Source: Paralvinella palmiformis (Eukaryota > Annelida > Polychaeta > Terebellida > Alvinellidae). From it: DNA of 64,000 nt. Shown here in pieces: positions 1 through 11,560 of the stretch. Under the pieces are notes generated by a model that had not been told where the DNA came from, made no database searches, and saw only the letters and a program-made list of their open reading frames with translations. The translations under genes were made by a program, and so were the position numbers. Position 1 is the first letter of the stretch. Each line of letters starts with the position of its first letter. The stretch is from NCBI GenBank assembly GCA_025642065.1, contig JAODUP010000323.1:132501-196500 (forward strand), written 5' to 3'.

Positions 1-622
1 CACGAAAATGTGGCATACGTTTTAAGACCAACTAGTCAAGTTTACTTTTTCAAGTAGATAATATCCGCTCTTCAAAATTTCTAACTAAGTATCAGGTATC
101 ACGTATTCATGTTTCACTTTATAATACACTTGAATGGCTCCTGCTATCGTACTGGCACCTTATTAAATCTACAAAATAATAAAATCTACTACGCAGCTTG
201 CTTGAAATTCTAAATTTTAGTCTGTACGAGTCTAAAACGATTAAAATTACGAAATCACGTACACCCGGGTTCTTTTTGGCCCCAGCCCCGATTTGATATA
301 GGTTACAATTGTGTTATAGGGAATAGCCGTGTAAATGAACGAGTGAAACTGGTAAAACGGGTCGTCATAGGTGGCTGGGTAAGTTAAGTGGCACAGCCGT
401 CTCACTGGATTACTGTGTGACGTAAAAGATGTCATCTGACGTAAGCGCTCGGACAGTGGCGACTCTCAGGCTATTTGGCCTTCACCTTTCCGACTGGAGT
501 GGTGGTGGAGTAGGTAGATTAAATATTTAAAGGGATCATATTGAGGGAAAAAGGGTTTACACTTTTCCGCGTTATCTCAATCTCCCGATAATAAGTTAAT
601 GGGTAGATCCAAATGTTGGTAA

Positions 623-789
623 GATGTTTTACGGCCATTTTTTTGTACACCACAAAAATGGGCCGAGCGACCTGCAAAGGTAATAAAGCGAAGTCAAAGA
701 TGAAACACCCTTCACATATTCCCACGCCGAGATTCGAACACAGGTAGTAGTGTCTGTGATCCAACGCGCTATCCGTTAGACAAAGGATG
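623..789 (-). repeat. tRNA-derived SINE, main family, copy 1
   Basis: Read on the minus strand it has a B box (GTTCGAATCTC type), then the family's central domain (CGCTCGGCCCATTT type) and the tail half TGGCCGTAAAACATC. The 5' A-box end is eroded near 770-789. The same backbone recurs at least thirteen more times in the window. Confidence 0.8.
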
Positions 790-1404
790 ATATAATGGTA
801 TTCTGTACGTTTCCTCACTACCTTTAAAATTTAATATGGGAAGTTTATTTCATTATCGAATCTTGTTTTATTAGTACATTCAATCATTCTGCACAAAAAC
901 ATTGTCAATATGGATGTTATTATTTACTATTCAGGCCAAAAATATCACGATTAACTTCTAGCATTTAGTTGCGATGACTTCCGACATTTTTAAATATTAC
1001 TGCGCGTGCGGATCAGATAAAGCGAGCCGATTTGTGACAATTCTAACTACACTTAAAACGCATCACTTAATCGAAATAACGCTGTGCTATATTAATCCGT
1101 GTACAGTCGCTTTCCATTAACGAAGCCATTGCGACGTAGGACACAAGAACCGTCATCACTTCCGTTATCATGATAATTACGTTGACAAGATTATCTAAGT
1201 GATGGTCCTTCCCCATCGGCGCAACGTCGACATTTAAAGAAATACGAAGTTGCCACGTAACCTGACCGGGATCCGAACAACTTTCCACGTCAGAAGGCGT
1301 CTTCCGCGAGTAGCCAAGAGACTACGGTGATGTTTGAAATATTAATAGCGTGCCACCGACTGTTGGGGCGTGAAGGCCGGAAATGACATCAGACGCGGTA
1401 CACT

Positions 1405-1605
1405 TTACGGGAGAGACCCGCCCCCCCCCCCCTGCGTCACGTCTTCGGTCATCGCCATAGAGCCACCGTACTGGCGTAGTCGGGTTGTTTGCTCATCTGA
1501 TATGCTCGCTGAGTGCATTAATGTCGTTGCCTTGGGACGATTTTTGCCGCTCGGTTCGTCCTCTGAAATCCGGAATCGCGAAGAAAAAATGGAATCTCCG
1601 TCCAA
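1405..1605 (-). other. Weak candidate exon or chance ORF in CpG-rich patch
   Basis: A 67-codon stop-free stretch that opens with TTG rather than ATG. The peptide has a plausible soluble composition (e.g. RFRISEDEPSGK). A TTTCAG acceptor-like site lies inside it at the point where the peptide reads ISED. No good donor follows; the frame runs into a C/G homopolymer. I do not recognise the peptide. It could be an exon of a gene to the left or simply stop-free because of high CpG. Confidence 0.12.
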
Positions 1606-3051
1606 ACGATGTCCGCTCGCCCGTCATACGATCCGGATCTTACGCACAAAGAACACAATCGGTTGAATGCATCCATAAAAAATCCACAGTAATAAATCCC
1701 AGCAGACGTAACGTACGCACTCAAACAAAATCCTTACAATACAAAATTCCAGGACATATCCCTCAAACATTAAGGAAAAAAAATCCACCGATTCTGAAAT
1801 ATGACGTACAAATTGTATTTATTGTTATTAAGTAAGTATATGTTCCTAGTGTATGTTTAAAATATAAGATAACAGATCGATCAAATTGATAATATCAAGA
1901 TTCTAATTGAATGTACACCGTGTTTCATTTAATATCACGCCCAACAAAACGATGAAGAGGACTTCCGGTCTAATTAGATCTAAATGTTGAGAAGAAGATG
2001 AGCCAGGTTAGGTCTTCTGCTTTTTTTAGTTCACTTTGATGTTTGACTGTCGGATCAAAGGTGATGGATTTCTGTTGGAACGGTGTCATCTTCCTTCTGA
2101 AAGATTTCGACGAGTCTCCAGAAGGTAGGGCAGGGCATTCGATACAGTTGGTGGATAACGTGGAAGAATTAGCTAGCTCTAAATGGCCTAATCTGACTGG
2201 TTGGATACTGCCATAGGTTTCAGTAGGATGTCTCCTATCGGGTTAGGATCGCGTTTTCTCAGTGCTCTTCGAGGGGGGGGGGTTCTCAACCAGAAATGTC
2301 ACATGTCAGCTGATATGTCTTCGGAGAGTAGAAATACCACATCATCAAACTGTACACAGATGAGCTCGAACTCCAGGTGTGTGGAGTGTCTCTGTTCAAG
2401 TTTACGTTCCTGCGACATGTCCCTTGCCTGAGATAGAAGAAGCGGTCTTTATTGTGACACTTGGAGTCGGAATCGTTTGTAACGGCCCCGTTGACACACT
2501 TTTTCAAGTAGCTCACTAATGTTGTTATCAAACTCCACGGTGTGACAGTGGCTATAATAACTAGCTGGAACATTTCCAGGTAAGGCCCTTTACGGCCTAA
2601 AATTTCCAACTTTCAACATATTCAAGTTGTTATACATTAGCTGTTATCTATATTGAGATCGTGAAACTGAGGCGATTTACTTTCAATTACAGCTAAGTAA
2701 AGATAAGCATTACTAAAGGCAAACATTGAATCTACACAATGAAGAGTTACAATCTATTGATATAAAATGCAGTTATCTCAATAAGATATTGCCAAGTAAA
2801 GCCCTTATTATAATAAGTTATTTACCAATGAGACATTTTGTCTAAGTTTTTAGGTTTTGTGAATTTTTCATAAAATGTTATTTTATCGTAGGATTTTGTC
2901 TGGTCCAATATTTTTTTACTAGTTGATTTCAGATAATAATAATTGACAGTGGTGATGACACACCTATGATAACTCTACATAAATAACCATAATAGGGTCA
3001 GTGAAAAATAGTCGTTATATTTTAATATTGCTGGATAAAAATTGGTAAATT

Positions 3052-3072
3052 ACACACACACACACACACACA
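3052..3072. repeat. (CA)n microsatellite
   Basis: About ten uninterrupted CA units in AT-rich intergenic DNA. Confidence 0.95.
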
Positions 3073-3698
3073 ATATATTGAATTTATAAAGCCATATTTA
3101 CTATTAGTACATTTATCAAATTTCCTTTGATCAAACTTCTTCAAATTACCAAAAATAATATTACAAAACACATACCGGTAATCAAAGTGTATAACAATAT
3201 ATATAACAAATTTAAACAAACTGCAACAAATATGTTATTCATAAAGTCTGTTAATGTTTACAAACAATAAGGTTAATATCTTTAGAGAGGAGCATTGTTC
3301 ATCTATCATAAATCATTCACATCTTTGAAATTATACGTTTTAAATACTTGTCAGTGAATTAAATATTCTACCAAGATTGTGTACCATTTGCACAGTATTT
3401 AACATCAGTGCTGATAACCCACGGGGTAGCTCCCTGGGGTCGGGCCTTCCGAGCACGAGCCAGATTCAAACCATGACCTAGACATTTGCAGTATAATTTC
3501 AGAGTGTACTCACTTCACAGTGACACTGCTTCAGTAAACACATGTAGGTTTAGAATACACATACACATACACCAAAATATTGTCAGGACTTTCATGATAA
3601 CTATTTGATAATAATTGAATGGAACCATGCGACACACCTGCTGTTAAACAAATACTGAAATGGTCAGTTTTATGAAAGACTCACTCTCTATCTCTACC

Positions 3699-3699
<1 letters not shown>

Positions 3700-3745
<46 letters not shown>
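3700..3745. repeat. (TATC)n microsatellite
   Basis: About eleven near-perfect TATC units, flanked by degenerate TC-rich sequence. The stop-free translation across it (SIYL repeats) is an artefact of the repeat. Confidence 0.95.
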
Positions 3746-3938
3746 CTCTGTTAATAAAAGAAAATGGTGCATTGTGTTAGACAATTCTACAGAAAGATTA
3801 ATAATCAGAAAAGAAACAATTTTAACATTACAAGATTTGTTCTTTAGTGAATGTAACAGAAATCATATCAAAAATATTCCATGATGGAGCATTTTTTCTT
3901 CACTTACGGCAAATATTATGACATCAAAATTAAAAATA

Positions 3939-3944
3939 TTTAAT
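3939..3944 (-). terminator. Possible poly(A) signal of the epoxide hydrolase gene
   Basis: ATTAAA on the minus strand, about 60 bases after the EPHX1 stop codon. This is a common variant signal, but the region is AT-rich, so chance occurrence is likely; the site may lie further downstream. Confidence 0.3.
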
Positions 3945-4001
3945 AATTTCAATACTTTTTGCTTCATTTAGACAAGATTATGACATCAACCATAAGAAAA
4001 C

Positions 4002-4203
4002 CTATTTGTTTTCAACTATTTTTACAAATGCTATTAGATCATCAGCCAGAAGGCGAGGTTCTTCCAGGGCAGCAAAGTGTCCACCACGTGGCATCATAGA
4101 ATACTGAACAATGTTCTTAAAACGCACCTCAGCAATTGCTCTTGGTACAAGATAGATATCGTTTGGAAAGGCTGCCAGACTAGTTGGTACAGTCACCTGA
4201 ACA
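4002..4203 (-). CDS. EPHX1: EPHX1 exon 7 (catalytic His, stop)
   Basis: Residues 393-459 and TAG. The acceptor in phase is TATACAG|TGTTCAG at 4204-4205; the nearer TTCAG|GTGACT would give an immediate stop. It carries FPNDIYLVP, EVRFK and PRGGHFAALEEPRLLADD, with catalytic His435. Confidence 0.94.
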
Positions 4204-7200
4204 CTGTATAAAAATGATCATTAACACTTGTGATTTAACAGCATCTAGGAAGCTGCATCAGTTATCTTGTTAATTTGAAAATAATGTCAGTTAATTATGT
4301 TAGAGAAATAGTTTTATCCATAATGATTACCTTTCCCAAGCTTCCACCTCTTCGTGCCCGGCAAGGCTCTCTTTGTACAGCCTGACTGAGGAACCAATGC
4401 TTCCTGTTGTCCAGTAAATCATAACATTGGTCAGTAACTCATCAAGTGTAAACTTCTCAGTGATGGCGCCATCTATGCTGTTCAAGTGAAGTTCTAAGTT
4501 AGTCCAGGCACCAAACTTTTCCATTATATATGCCGCAAGTCCGACGGGTGAATCATTCAAAGCAAATGCTGGAAATATGATTGGATAAGTGATGAAAATG
4601 ACTTGAGACTAAAAAACTGCTGCATAATGATGTACACAAAATACTATTATGATGGATTACAGTAATATATAGTTGACAACTTATTAAGAAAACAAATGAG
4701 ATGAAAACAATACGATTTGCCTTTGTGTACAAAACCAAATATTCAGAAGATTCAAGACCTCCCTCCACACTAATATAAGCAAGGGTTCATTCAGATATAA
4801 TGCACTCATAAAAAAAATTACAGGACTGTTTTTTACTCAAAAGAAACTTTAGTTATATAATAGGCCTTGTAATAATAATAATAATAATAATGGCCAAAAT
4901 GGCGATTATTTTAAGTGGCTGGCTACCTCAAATGAGGGAGATGCATATGGTCTGTAATTTACTGCTTCACCATGAGGTCTAATTCTAAACAAATTGAGAA
5001 TTTACAACAGATGGCATATTTGGTGGAGAAAACCTTTGTCAGTTGCCTGGTCGGATGAATAACTTCTACTTTGATGCTCCAGCCAGGAATCGAATCTCCG
5101 ACCTCATGCACAGCATGACCACGAGTAAGAAAGTTCCACCCTCTAACACAGAGGCGGTCATTACCACAGAAATTACATACCTAATGTATCTGGCTTGGTA
5201 GCTTGGATATGCATGTAGCCTGACATGGCTAATAATGTTATAAACTTCTCCCGCAACGGGTAGCAATGGTCGTACTCCCATTGGCTGATACCAACAAGTG
5301 AAGGAAAATAGCTACCAACTAACTGCTTTAGAAATGCCTCTAAGCTAATTTTTGGTGCAACAATCATATTTATATGAAGACCCAATGTTTTTCTGAAAAA
5401 AGAAACAAAACATAAAATAAATATAATATAACAAGTGGACTGAATTGAAGTGACTAGTTTCCAGAAAAGGTTCGTAAAAACACCACAGTTATCTAGTTAC
5501 ATACTCAGGATAGGCCTGTGCTATGATGATAGATATTATAGCACCCCAGTCCCCTCCTTGCAGATAGAATGACTCATGACCAAGCCTTGCCATTAACTTA
5601 ACAAATATTCTTCCAACTGCTAATGTATTCATGCCTGAAATGCAAATCATGCCTAGCTAATGGTATTTCTGCTGAAAACATCAAACTGTTGAGCATTATT
5701 TATTCCATCTAGTATTTGAGCTAAAGGCGATCATAATTAGTACAATATAGACTTGTATAGTAATAAGAATCAATGTTTAAATATTGACTATCAGCCAGAA
5801 AGTATTACTAATGTATTGGAATGTGTGTGAAGAAATGTCATTCTATAAAGATCTTACCTGGCTGATGGGCTGCCTCGGAGAAACCGTAGCCAGGTATTGA
5901 CGGACAGATCACTTCAAATGCATCTTCTTCGCTACCGCCATGAGAAATTGGATCAGTCAGCATTGGCAGCAACTTGTAAAACTCAAACACAGAACCTGGC
6001 CAGCCATGGGTCAACAGAAGGGCTCGTGTTGCTTTACCTAACATGATAATGTGAAAGATAATTGTTATTTTAATGCCACTTTTAGGCATATGGTGGGATA
6101 AATAGGCCAAACACCCTGCAAAGGTAATGAGGGGAAATGACAGATGTAAGTAAACTCCTTCAGACATAACAAGGCTGGGATTTGAAAAGTGCTAGAGCCC
6201 TGTAGCCAACCACATTACCAAATCAGCCACTCTGTGAAAAACCAATATAGTGATTAACTACGTTAATTTATATTTTGTGATTTCATTTCTACACAAGATC
6301 TTACTAAAGACAGATATTAGTAAAAGAAATATTAATATATATTCCCTTTTACAAGTCTATTTTATAATACACTTATTATAGAGAGATTGTCATTGAATAA
6401 ATATTTCTTTTATCAAACAAAATAAGTTTTAGATTATGTCTTAAATAATCCCTGCAGCATAAATTACAAGAAATAACATAGACGCCGAACTAAAGAAGCA
6501 TCACAAATGAGAAAATATTAGTTGATTTATAAATAATAAAGAGGAACTCAAATAATACCTAATGAGAGAGTGAACATTATCTAAAAATACATTGGCACTG
6601 GAACTTATTTATCATTTTTTGTTATATATGCCTCTATGACATGCCGAATACAGTACACAAAACAAATGACAATAAAACAAGACTTTGTTTAATATTTATT
6701 ATTATTATATATTATACTAATAATAATATAAATAATGTTATCTAATCAATTATAATAAATTGTTTTCATGTACAAAGTTATTGTGTTATTTTAGCTACAA
6801 TATATAAGAAACCTCTTAAATATTGGCAAGCAATCCATATTTCTACTTTTATCAGATTGTTGATAAACATCCATTTATTTAATTGCTCATGGTACAGTTT
6901 ATAGCAAGTGTTACCATGATAAAAATCATATTAAAATAAATGAAATATCAAACTTGTACGTACATCTAGTTGTTCTGGGTAATGTATGCAGTACATTTGT
7001 ATTATACTCCTAAGATACAATCATACACAATCAATAAGAAATAACTTGAAACATGTGGCCATGGGCAAATCCATAGCAAAACACTCCATTAACATAAGTA
7101 AACATCTGACTTGAACATCGAAATACAGATGATGATGATGATGATTGATGTTTTACAGCCGCTTATTGTCCACATGGTAGGCTAAATGGGCCGAGTGACC

Positions 7201-8903
7201 TCCGAAGGTAATGAAGCGAAGTCAAAGACGAAACAACCTTCAGATATGCCCATGCCGAGATTCAAACTCAGGTTGTAGTGATCTCTGGTTCAAACTAAAC
7301 CACAGAGGCGAAACACAGAACACTAACCATTGCACTATTGGTGTACCCTCTTACGTTTGAAGAAGACTAAACAGAAGTATCCAGTTCTACTCATGCAATA
7401 TTAATAACACAAGATGCTAAAATACAGCTGCTTCATTTCACTCTGGGGTCTGTCAGAATGTAATCTTCGCAATGGCATATTTTCTTCAGATGCACAAGTT
7501 CTACAGACAACTTTCAAAAAGCATTGCAATAACATTTTCACTCTGATGTATGCAATCACTTATTTCATGAACTTGCAGAACAGTTCAATGTTCACACTGG
7601 AAAAGTATTGTGATATTTAATGGCAGCTGTTACAACTTTTTGGGGGTCTCAGAACCTAGGTAGTAATTAATTTCAATACGGTGGTGATCAAATAAAGTTT
7701 CTCACCTTATTTTAATGTGCAAAACTTAAATTATTACATCAAATATGAACTGAAAAGAAGCTCTCTTTTTACTAGATAGCCATTCTACTAAATGACAAAC
7801 AGTATTTGGGGACTGAATAATGAATTCTAGCATTTCAGTTTAACATTTAAGATGTACATGTAGATTTATTAAGATTTTATCAGAAATGATATTAACAGAG
7901 GGTCAATAAGTCACTTATACAGCACAGCTTAGTCAGATGACGATAAATAACTAAACGAAGAAGAAAAACCATCAAGAAAACTGTTGTCAGTCAAAGAAAT
8001 ATGGTATAAGATTGTTTGGCTTATTGTTAACTTACTGTAGCTACAGAACACTATAAAACAAGTATTACCTGTAGACCTTTTGGGTTTTACATGTATAAAA
8101 TGTACATCAATTCCTTCAATATTAGTCTTGAAGTGAGAGAACTGATTTAGTATTTCTTCTGATTCTCTCCAGCTGTAGTTGTTTTTCCAATAATCCAAAA
8201 CTTCTTTCATGTATTTCACCTGTTTATTTTAAGAGTACACATTCCATTATACTTCTTCCAAAATATTGCTGGCCCATTTAACCTATCACATGCCCAAAAG
8301 TAGCCAATACACTGCAAAATTTAAATTTAATCCAACTAATGCTCTCAAATAAATTATATCACATTAAATGCATGCAGATGTGAACAAGAAAATATTGTGT
8401 GTGCGCATGTGTCTGAAATATTACTATGTTACAACCACTTTTGTGCACATAGTAGGCTAAATGGGCCAAAAAACTTCCAAATACAATGTGGCAAAGTGAA
8501 AATATGTGGCCAAAAGTGTTACCAGTTAGAGATGCTCTGTGTGTACTGTAATTTAAATTATTACTTACAGTTCAGTCAAAGCAGTGACAAAATAGTATTA
8601 CATATATATTATGTGTAATTTAATTATAAAGCTTACCTGAAAGCCATACTGAAATTTCACATTTTCTAGATCTTCACTGAGGCGAACATTTTCCAATCTT
8701 GTCTGAAGATCTTTCAAAACATCATCAGTTATATTTACAGTGAATGGAACAACCGATTCATCAACTGGCTTTTTCTTACCTCTTCCAAACCATCCATCTT
8801 TTATTGTTGGAATTTGGGATGCTTTATCAAAAAATAAGCCACCCAACAACAATGCAACCATCAGGATTATCAGCGTTATCAGAAAGAGAACAAACTTGCC
8901 CAT
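4002..8903 (-). CDS. EPHX1: Microsomal epoxide hydrolase (EPHX1 type), complete, 7 exons
   Basis: Hydrolyses epoxides to diols at the endoplasmic reticulum; alpha/beta-hydrolase fold. Exons on the minus strand: 8903-8637, 8219-8069, 6037-5858, 5634-5505, 5392-5181, 4568-4331, 4203-4002. All junctions are GT-AG and in phase, giving 1380 nt and 459 residues, close to the 455 of the human enzyme. Visible parts: hydrophobic anchor (about residues 4-25), EHN-type N-terminal region, HGWPG oxyanion-side motif (150-154), nucleophile Asp228 in GGDWG, tyrosines 302 (SGYMH) and 378 (RLYKE) at the proton-donor positions, and catalytic His435 in RGGHFAALEEP. The charge-relay acid appears to be Asp408 (FPND) where mammals have Glu. 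The ATG at 8903 has a good context (AAGATGG) and is followed directly by the anchor. Introns carry SINEs of two families. I am sure of the family; orthology to one vertebrate paralogue is inferred. Confidence 0.95.
4331..4568 (-). CDS. EPHX1: EPHX1 exon 6 (LNDSPVGLAAYI, YWTTGS)
   Basis: Residues 314-392 plus two bases. FALNDSPVGLAAYIMEKF and LLTNVMIYWTTGSIGSS are almost diagnostic for EPHX1. Tyr378 lies in VRLYKES. Donor AAAG|GTAATC. Confidence 0.95.
4870..5163 (-). repeat. tRNA-derived SINE, second type, in EPHX1 intron 5
   Basis: On the minus strand there is a tRNA-like head at about 5163-5080 with a very good B box (GGAGATTCGATTCC near 5095). A body follows, ending in an (ATT)n tail at 4871-4890. 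The body differs from the main (ATC)n-tailed family. It is intronic and in the same orientation as the gene. Confidence 0.65.
5181..5392 (-). CDS. EPHX1: EPHX1 exon 5 (cap domain)
   Basis: Residues 243-313 plus one base, spanning KTLGLHINM to SGYMHIQATKPDTL. Tyr302 matches the proton-donating tyrosine of the family. Donor TTAG|GTATGT. Confidence 0.94.
5505..5634 (-). CDS. EPHX1: EPHX1 exon 4 (nucleophile elbow)
   Basis: Residues 200-242 plus two bases. It contains FYLQGGDWGAI with nucleophile Asp228. The donor must be GA|GTATGT; reading four bases further to a second GT would break the frame with exon 5. Confidence 0.93.
5858..6037 (-). CDS. EPHX1: EPHX1 exon 3 (HGWPG and PGYGFS motifs)
   Basis: Residues 140-199 plus one base. 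It carries THGWPGSVFEFYKLLP and ICPSIPGYGFSEA. Acceptor TTAG, donor CCAG|GTAAGA. Confidence 0.95.
6074..6234 (-). repeat. Degenerate main-family SINE in EPHX1 intron 2
   Basis: Retains the order central domain (GGCATATGGTGGGATAAATAGG in eroded form), the TGCAAAGGTAATGAGG block and a decayed tRNA head near 6170-6230. It is immediately upstream of exon 3 on the minus strand. Confidence 0.55.
7128..7310 (-). repeat. Main-family SINE in EPHX1 intron 2
   Basis: Minus-strand copy running from CGCCTCTGTGG (7310) to the (ATC)n tail at 7128-7145. The central GCCTACCATGTGGACAAT block is recognisable. Confidence 0.8.
8069..8219 (-). CDS. EPHX1: EPHX1 exon 2 (EHN region)
   Basis: Residues 90-139 plus one base. 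It begins VKYMKEVLDYW and includes GIDVHFIHVKP, the conserved strand leading into the hydrolase core. Acceptor AACAG, donor ACAG|GTAATA. Confidence 0.93.
8431..8535 (-). repeat. Truncated main-family SINE in EPHX1 intron 1
   Basis: Keeps the tail-side domain (GGCCCATTTAGCCTACTATG on the minus strand) and part of the A-box end near 8519-8533; the middle is missing or highly diverged. Confidence 0.5.
8637..8903 (-). CDS. EPHX1: EPHX1 exon 1 (start codon, membrane anchor)
   Basis: Residues 1-89, phase 0 at the end; the donor reads CAG|GTAAGC. It encodes the N-terminal anchor (about residues 4-25) and the start of the EHN region, ending KFQYGFQ. Confidence 0.93.
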
Positions 8904-9175
8904 CTTACTGATACACCAACTTGGAATACCTTATTTCAAAATGAGAAAAGGAACACATCCATAAGAACATTATAAAATAAATCAATTGGTTAACTACTAT
9001 TAACTCTAAGGTTAAAGTACATGCCAATAACATGGTTAGCGGAAGTATTTGAACTAAGTTGAAGTGGGTTATGGACTATTCGTCCTTGATATAAAATGAC
9101 TATTTGCCCATTATTGTTATTTGCCCCTTATAAAAGTGACTATTTGCCCTTTTTTGTATTATATAATAATGAAAA

Positions 9176-9178
<3 letters not shown>

Positions 9179-9219
<41 letters not shown>
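9179..9219. repeat. (TA)n microsatellite
   Basis: About twenty TA units. The 'protein' frames with IYIYIY across it are artefacts. Confidence 0.95.
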
Positions 9220-9224
<5 letters not shown>

Positions 9225-9589
9225 TGTATATACATATTATCAAAGTTCCCACGCCTCCTGGAAAACTTGGACAATAACAAATTAATTTTCCAGGTCTTGG
9301 AAACGTCCCTGAATTTGATAAAATCAGGAAATGTCCTGGAAAATATATTGCACTGACAACTGAACACAAAAATACCATAACACAACCAGCCATTCTATAA
9401 TTAAGCTGGCTAGGTAACTTGTTCCACCAAGTCAACAAGAGACCACCTTAGTAGATGTGCAAGCACAGTTGATTGCCAATGAAAAAGTGGGTGCAATGCA
9501 TAAAATATACAAATCAGCAGACAAAGATCCATGCATAGTGGATTGATTATGTTGTGAACAAATTGCATGCAGAGGAGCTACAAACTTGC

Positions 9590-10390
9590 TTGCTTGTAGT
9601 TCGGGGAGTATCCCCAGGTTGTCATTTGTTTGGCACAGCCTCTATGGTGGAGTCCTTCTCTGTAGAGTTTCTGTATCTGAAAATGGATTTGTAAAGTTCC
9701 GGTCCCGGACGTACTGGTGCCTAACCTTTACAAAAAACTTACTGTGTGTTGTTTGGCTTTTGCCAGATGTATGGGTCTTTTTTAAATAAGGGAATTATTA
9801 TGTGTGGCGTGGCTGTGACTTTGTGTATTATAATGACTGCTTTTTCTGTGTCGGTTAGGTTGTGTTGTGCCGGAGTTAAGAGTTGTTTAAGAGGTTGTCA
9901 GCAGGCTGGGAAGGCGGGACAATTAATTAGATAGTGGACGGGATCAAAGTTTTTGTTATAATGTAAGCAGAGTGCTTTATTATTTGGGCAGACAAAGCTT
10001 TTTGTGTGCACCCAGCAGTGGTGCCAGCATATGTGTACGTCTGCTATTCTGTTGTTTATGAGGTGAATGTCCGGAACAATGGTTTTATTGTATCAGGTAC
10101 TTAATTTGGCTGTGTCTTGATTTGGTGTTATTTGTTTGTGAAGATATTCTGTTATTATGTGTTTGTAGGCACCTGGTGTCTGTTCCATGTGTAGGATGTT
10201 GGTTAGGTTAGTGGCTTCCTTGGCCAGAGCGTCGGCTCGTTCATTACCCTCGATATTTGTGTGGCTGGGAACCCAATGTAGAGTGGTTAGACTGCCACGT
10301 TGGCTTAATGCAGAGGCGGAGTTAATAATTATCGTTGTGATTTCTGGATATGTTTGTGTTTGGCGTGAAATTCTGCTCGAGTGATTGGTG
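9590..10390 (-). pseudogene. Decayed non-LTR retrotransposon, RNase H and C-terminal end
   Basis: Translated on the minus strand, about 10380-10190 gives a stop-free RNase H core: ...LHWVPSHTNIEGNERADALA..., the hallmark WxPSHxxIxGNExADxLAK block of LINE-encoded RNase H with its conserved His, Asn-Glu and Asp. Further along, separated by in-frame stops, is a cysteine/histidine knuckle region (FVCPNNKALC...YLINCP). Jockey/I-type LINEs have this order at the 3' end of ORF2. No reverse transcriptase part remains upstream, so the copy is 5'-truncated, and stops (e.g. after KLST and AFPAC) show it is dead. Its 3' limit is uncertain. Confidence 0.8.
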
Positions 10391-11484
10391 TGATATTTTG
10401 CTGCTGTTGTTTATGTGTGCATAGTTGTTTTTGATTTGTATTTTAACTATTTTTTATAAATTGTATTTTACCTAGAGTTTGTATTAAATTGAGAGTAATT
10501 AAACTAACTGACGGGCGAATAAAATAGATATAAATCTAGTCCAGTTGCCGTTGAAGTAGTCCTAATAGTTCTATAATAAAGTATCATTATAATATCTAAA
10601 ATATAGAAGTCTATTATTTATTCGTTGTAAAACTTTTAATAAGAATTAGTTCAATTACATAACCAACCTGTTTTGTAGTTCTTAATGCGTTTTATATTAT
10701 TAAAAGTGACAGTTGATGCATGTAATTAAGTCAGTGCACAAAATTTTAAAACTGTAACATATATAACAATCTTAGTTAGATCTATACTTTAGCCAGTTCA
10801 GACCATTGACCTAAATTAGACTCGTTTAGATCATACCAAATTGGTAGAACACACCCCGTAAATCAGATCACTTTAGCCGATGCAACGATTTTCTGGGGTT
10901 TCAGCACAGTGTAATCTATATTATAAATAATATAAACACCATTTTCGTGCGCAAAACTGTAAATTATTTTTTAAAGTTGTTCTTCGAAGGAAATGTACCT
11001 GAAAAACATGTCGGTGAATTGGGTGAAATTATTTTTGTTGTCAGATGGCTATTTATGGGAGTAAAGAGCATCCGAAAATACATACATTTCAACATCAAAT
11101 TGTGAAAAATGGCCGTATTTCGACAGATAATGAATCAGACGATAAAGTTGTTTATTTACAAAAAACATGTGATTCCGTTAAAGAAAAGGGGGTATTAAAA
11201 TAATCCGAGAAAGGGAGTACCCCTCTTGGAGCCTTTTCCAAGCAGCGGTCATAGTCGTCCATTGCTTTTATTGCAATGCACAAATCTGTTACAAAGCGGC
11301 CCCCTATAATCTTATAATTTGTATGTATTTTGAGTACGAACAAACCACTGTAACTTATAAGTGTAACGTGTGATTGTAAGTGCATCACGAAAAAAACTCT
11401 ACACAAAATTAAACTGCATTTGAATGAATTAAAGAAAATATCATCAACTATCTATTTTCAAAGTTCTATCTTAATTCTATGAGC

Positions 11485-11560
11485 AGGTTGTCGTAGTCTA
11501 GAGGTAAGGAATTAGTAACCATAAATCGCTGGTTCTAGGATCCGCTGATGAAGATGTGTG
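11485..11560 (+). repeat. Possible tRNA-like SINE head
   Basis: TCGTAGTCTAGAGGTAAGG resembles an A box, and CGCTGGTTCTAGGATCC lies at B-box distance. No matching tail was found, so this may be a remnant. Confidence 0.35.

Larger units (their letters stand above)
1..4001. other. Intergenic, repeat-bearing, no proven gene
   Basis: No open frame here resembles a known protein. The stretch holds a SINE (623-789), a CpG-richer patch around 1000-1700 with a C homopolymer near 1420, a weak minus-strand candidate exon (1405-1605), a G homopolymer near 2275, a (CA)n tract and a (TATC)n tract. The rest is AT-rich and featureless to me. The 3' untranslated region of the epoxide hydrolase probably occupies the last few hundred bases on the minus strand. 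Confidence 0.5.

Noticed and set aside
5173..5385. Separate ORF starting MGLHINMIVAP
   Set aside because: It is an internal part of EPHX1 exon 5.
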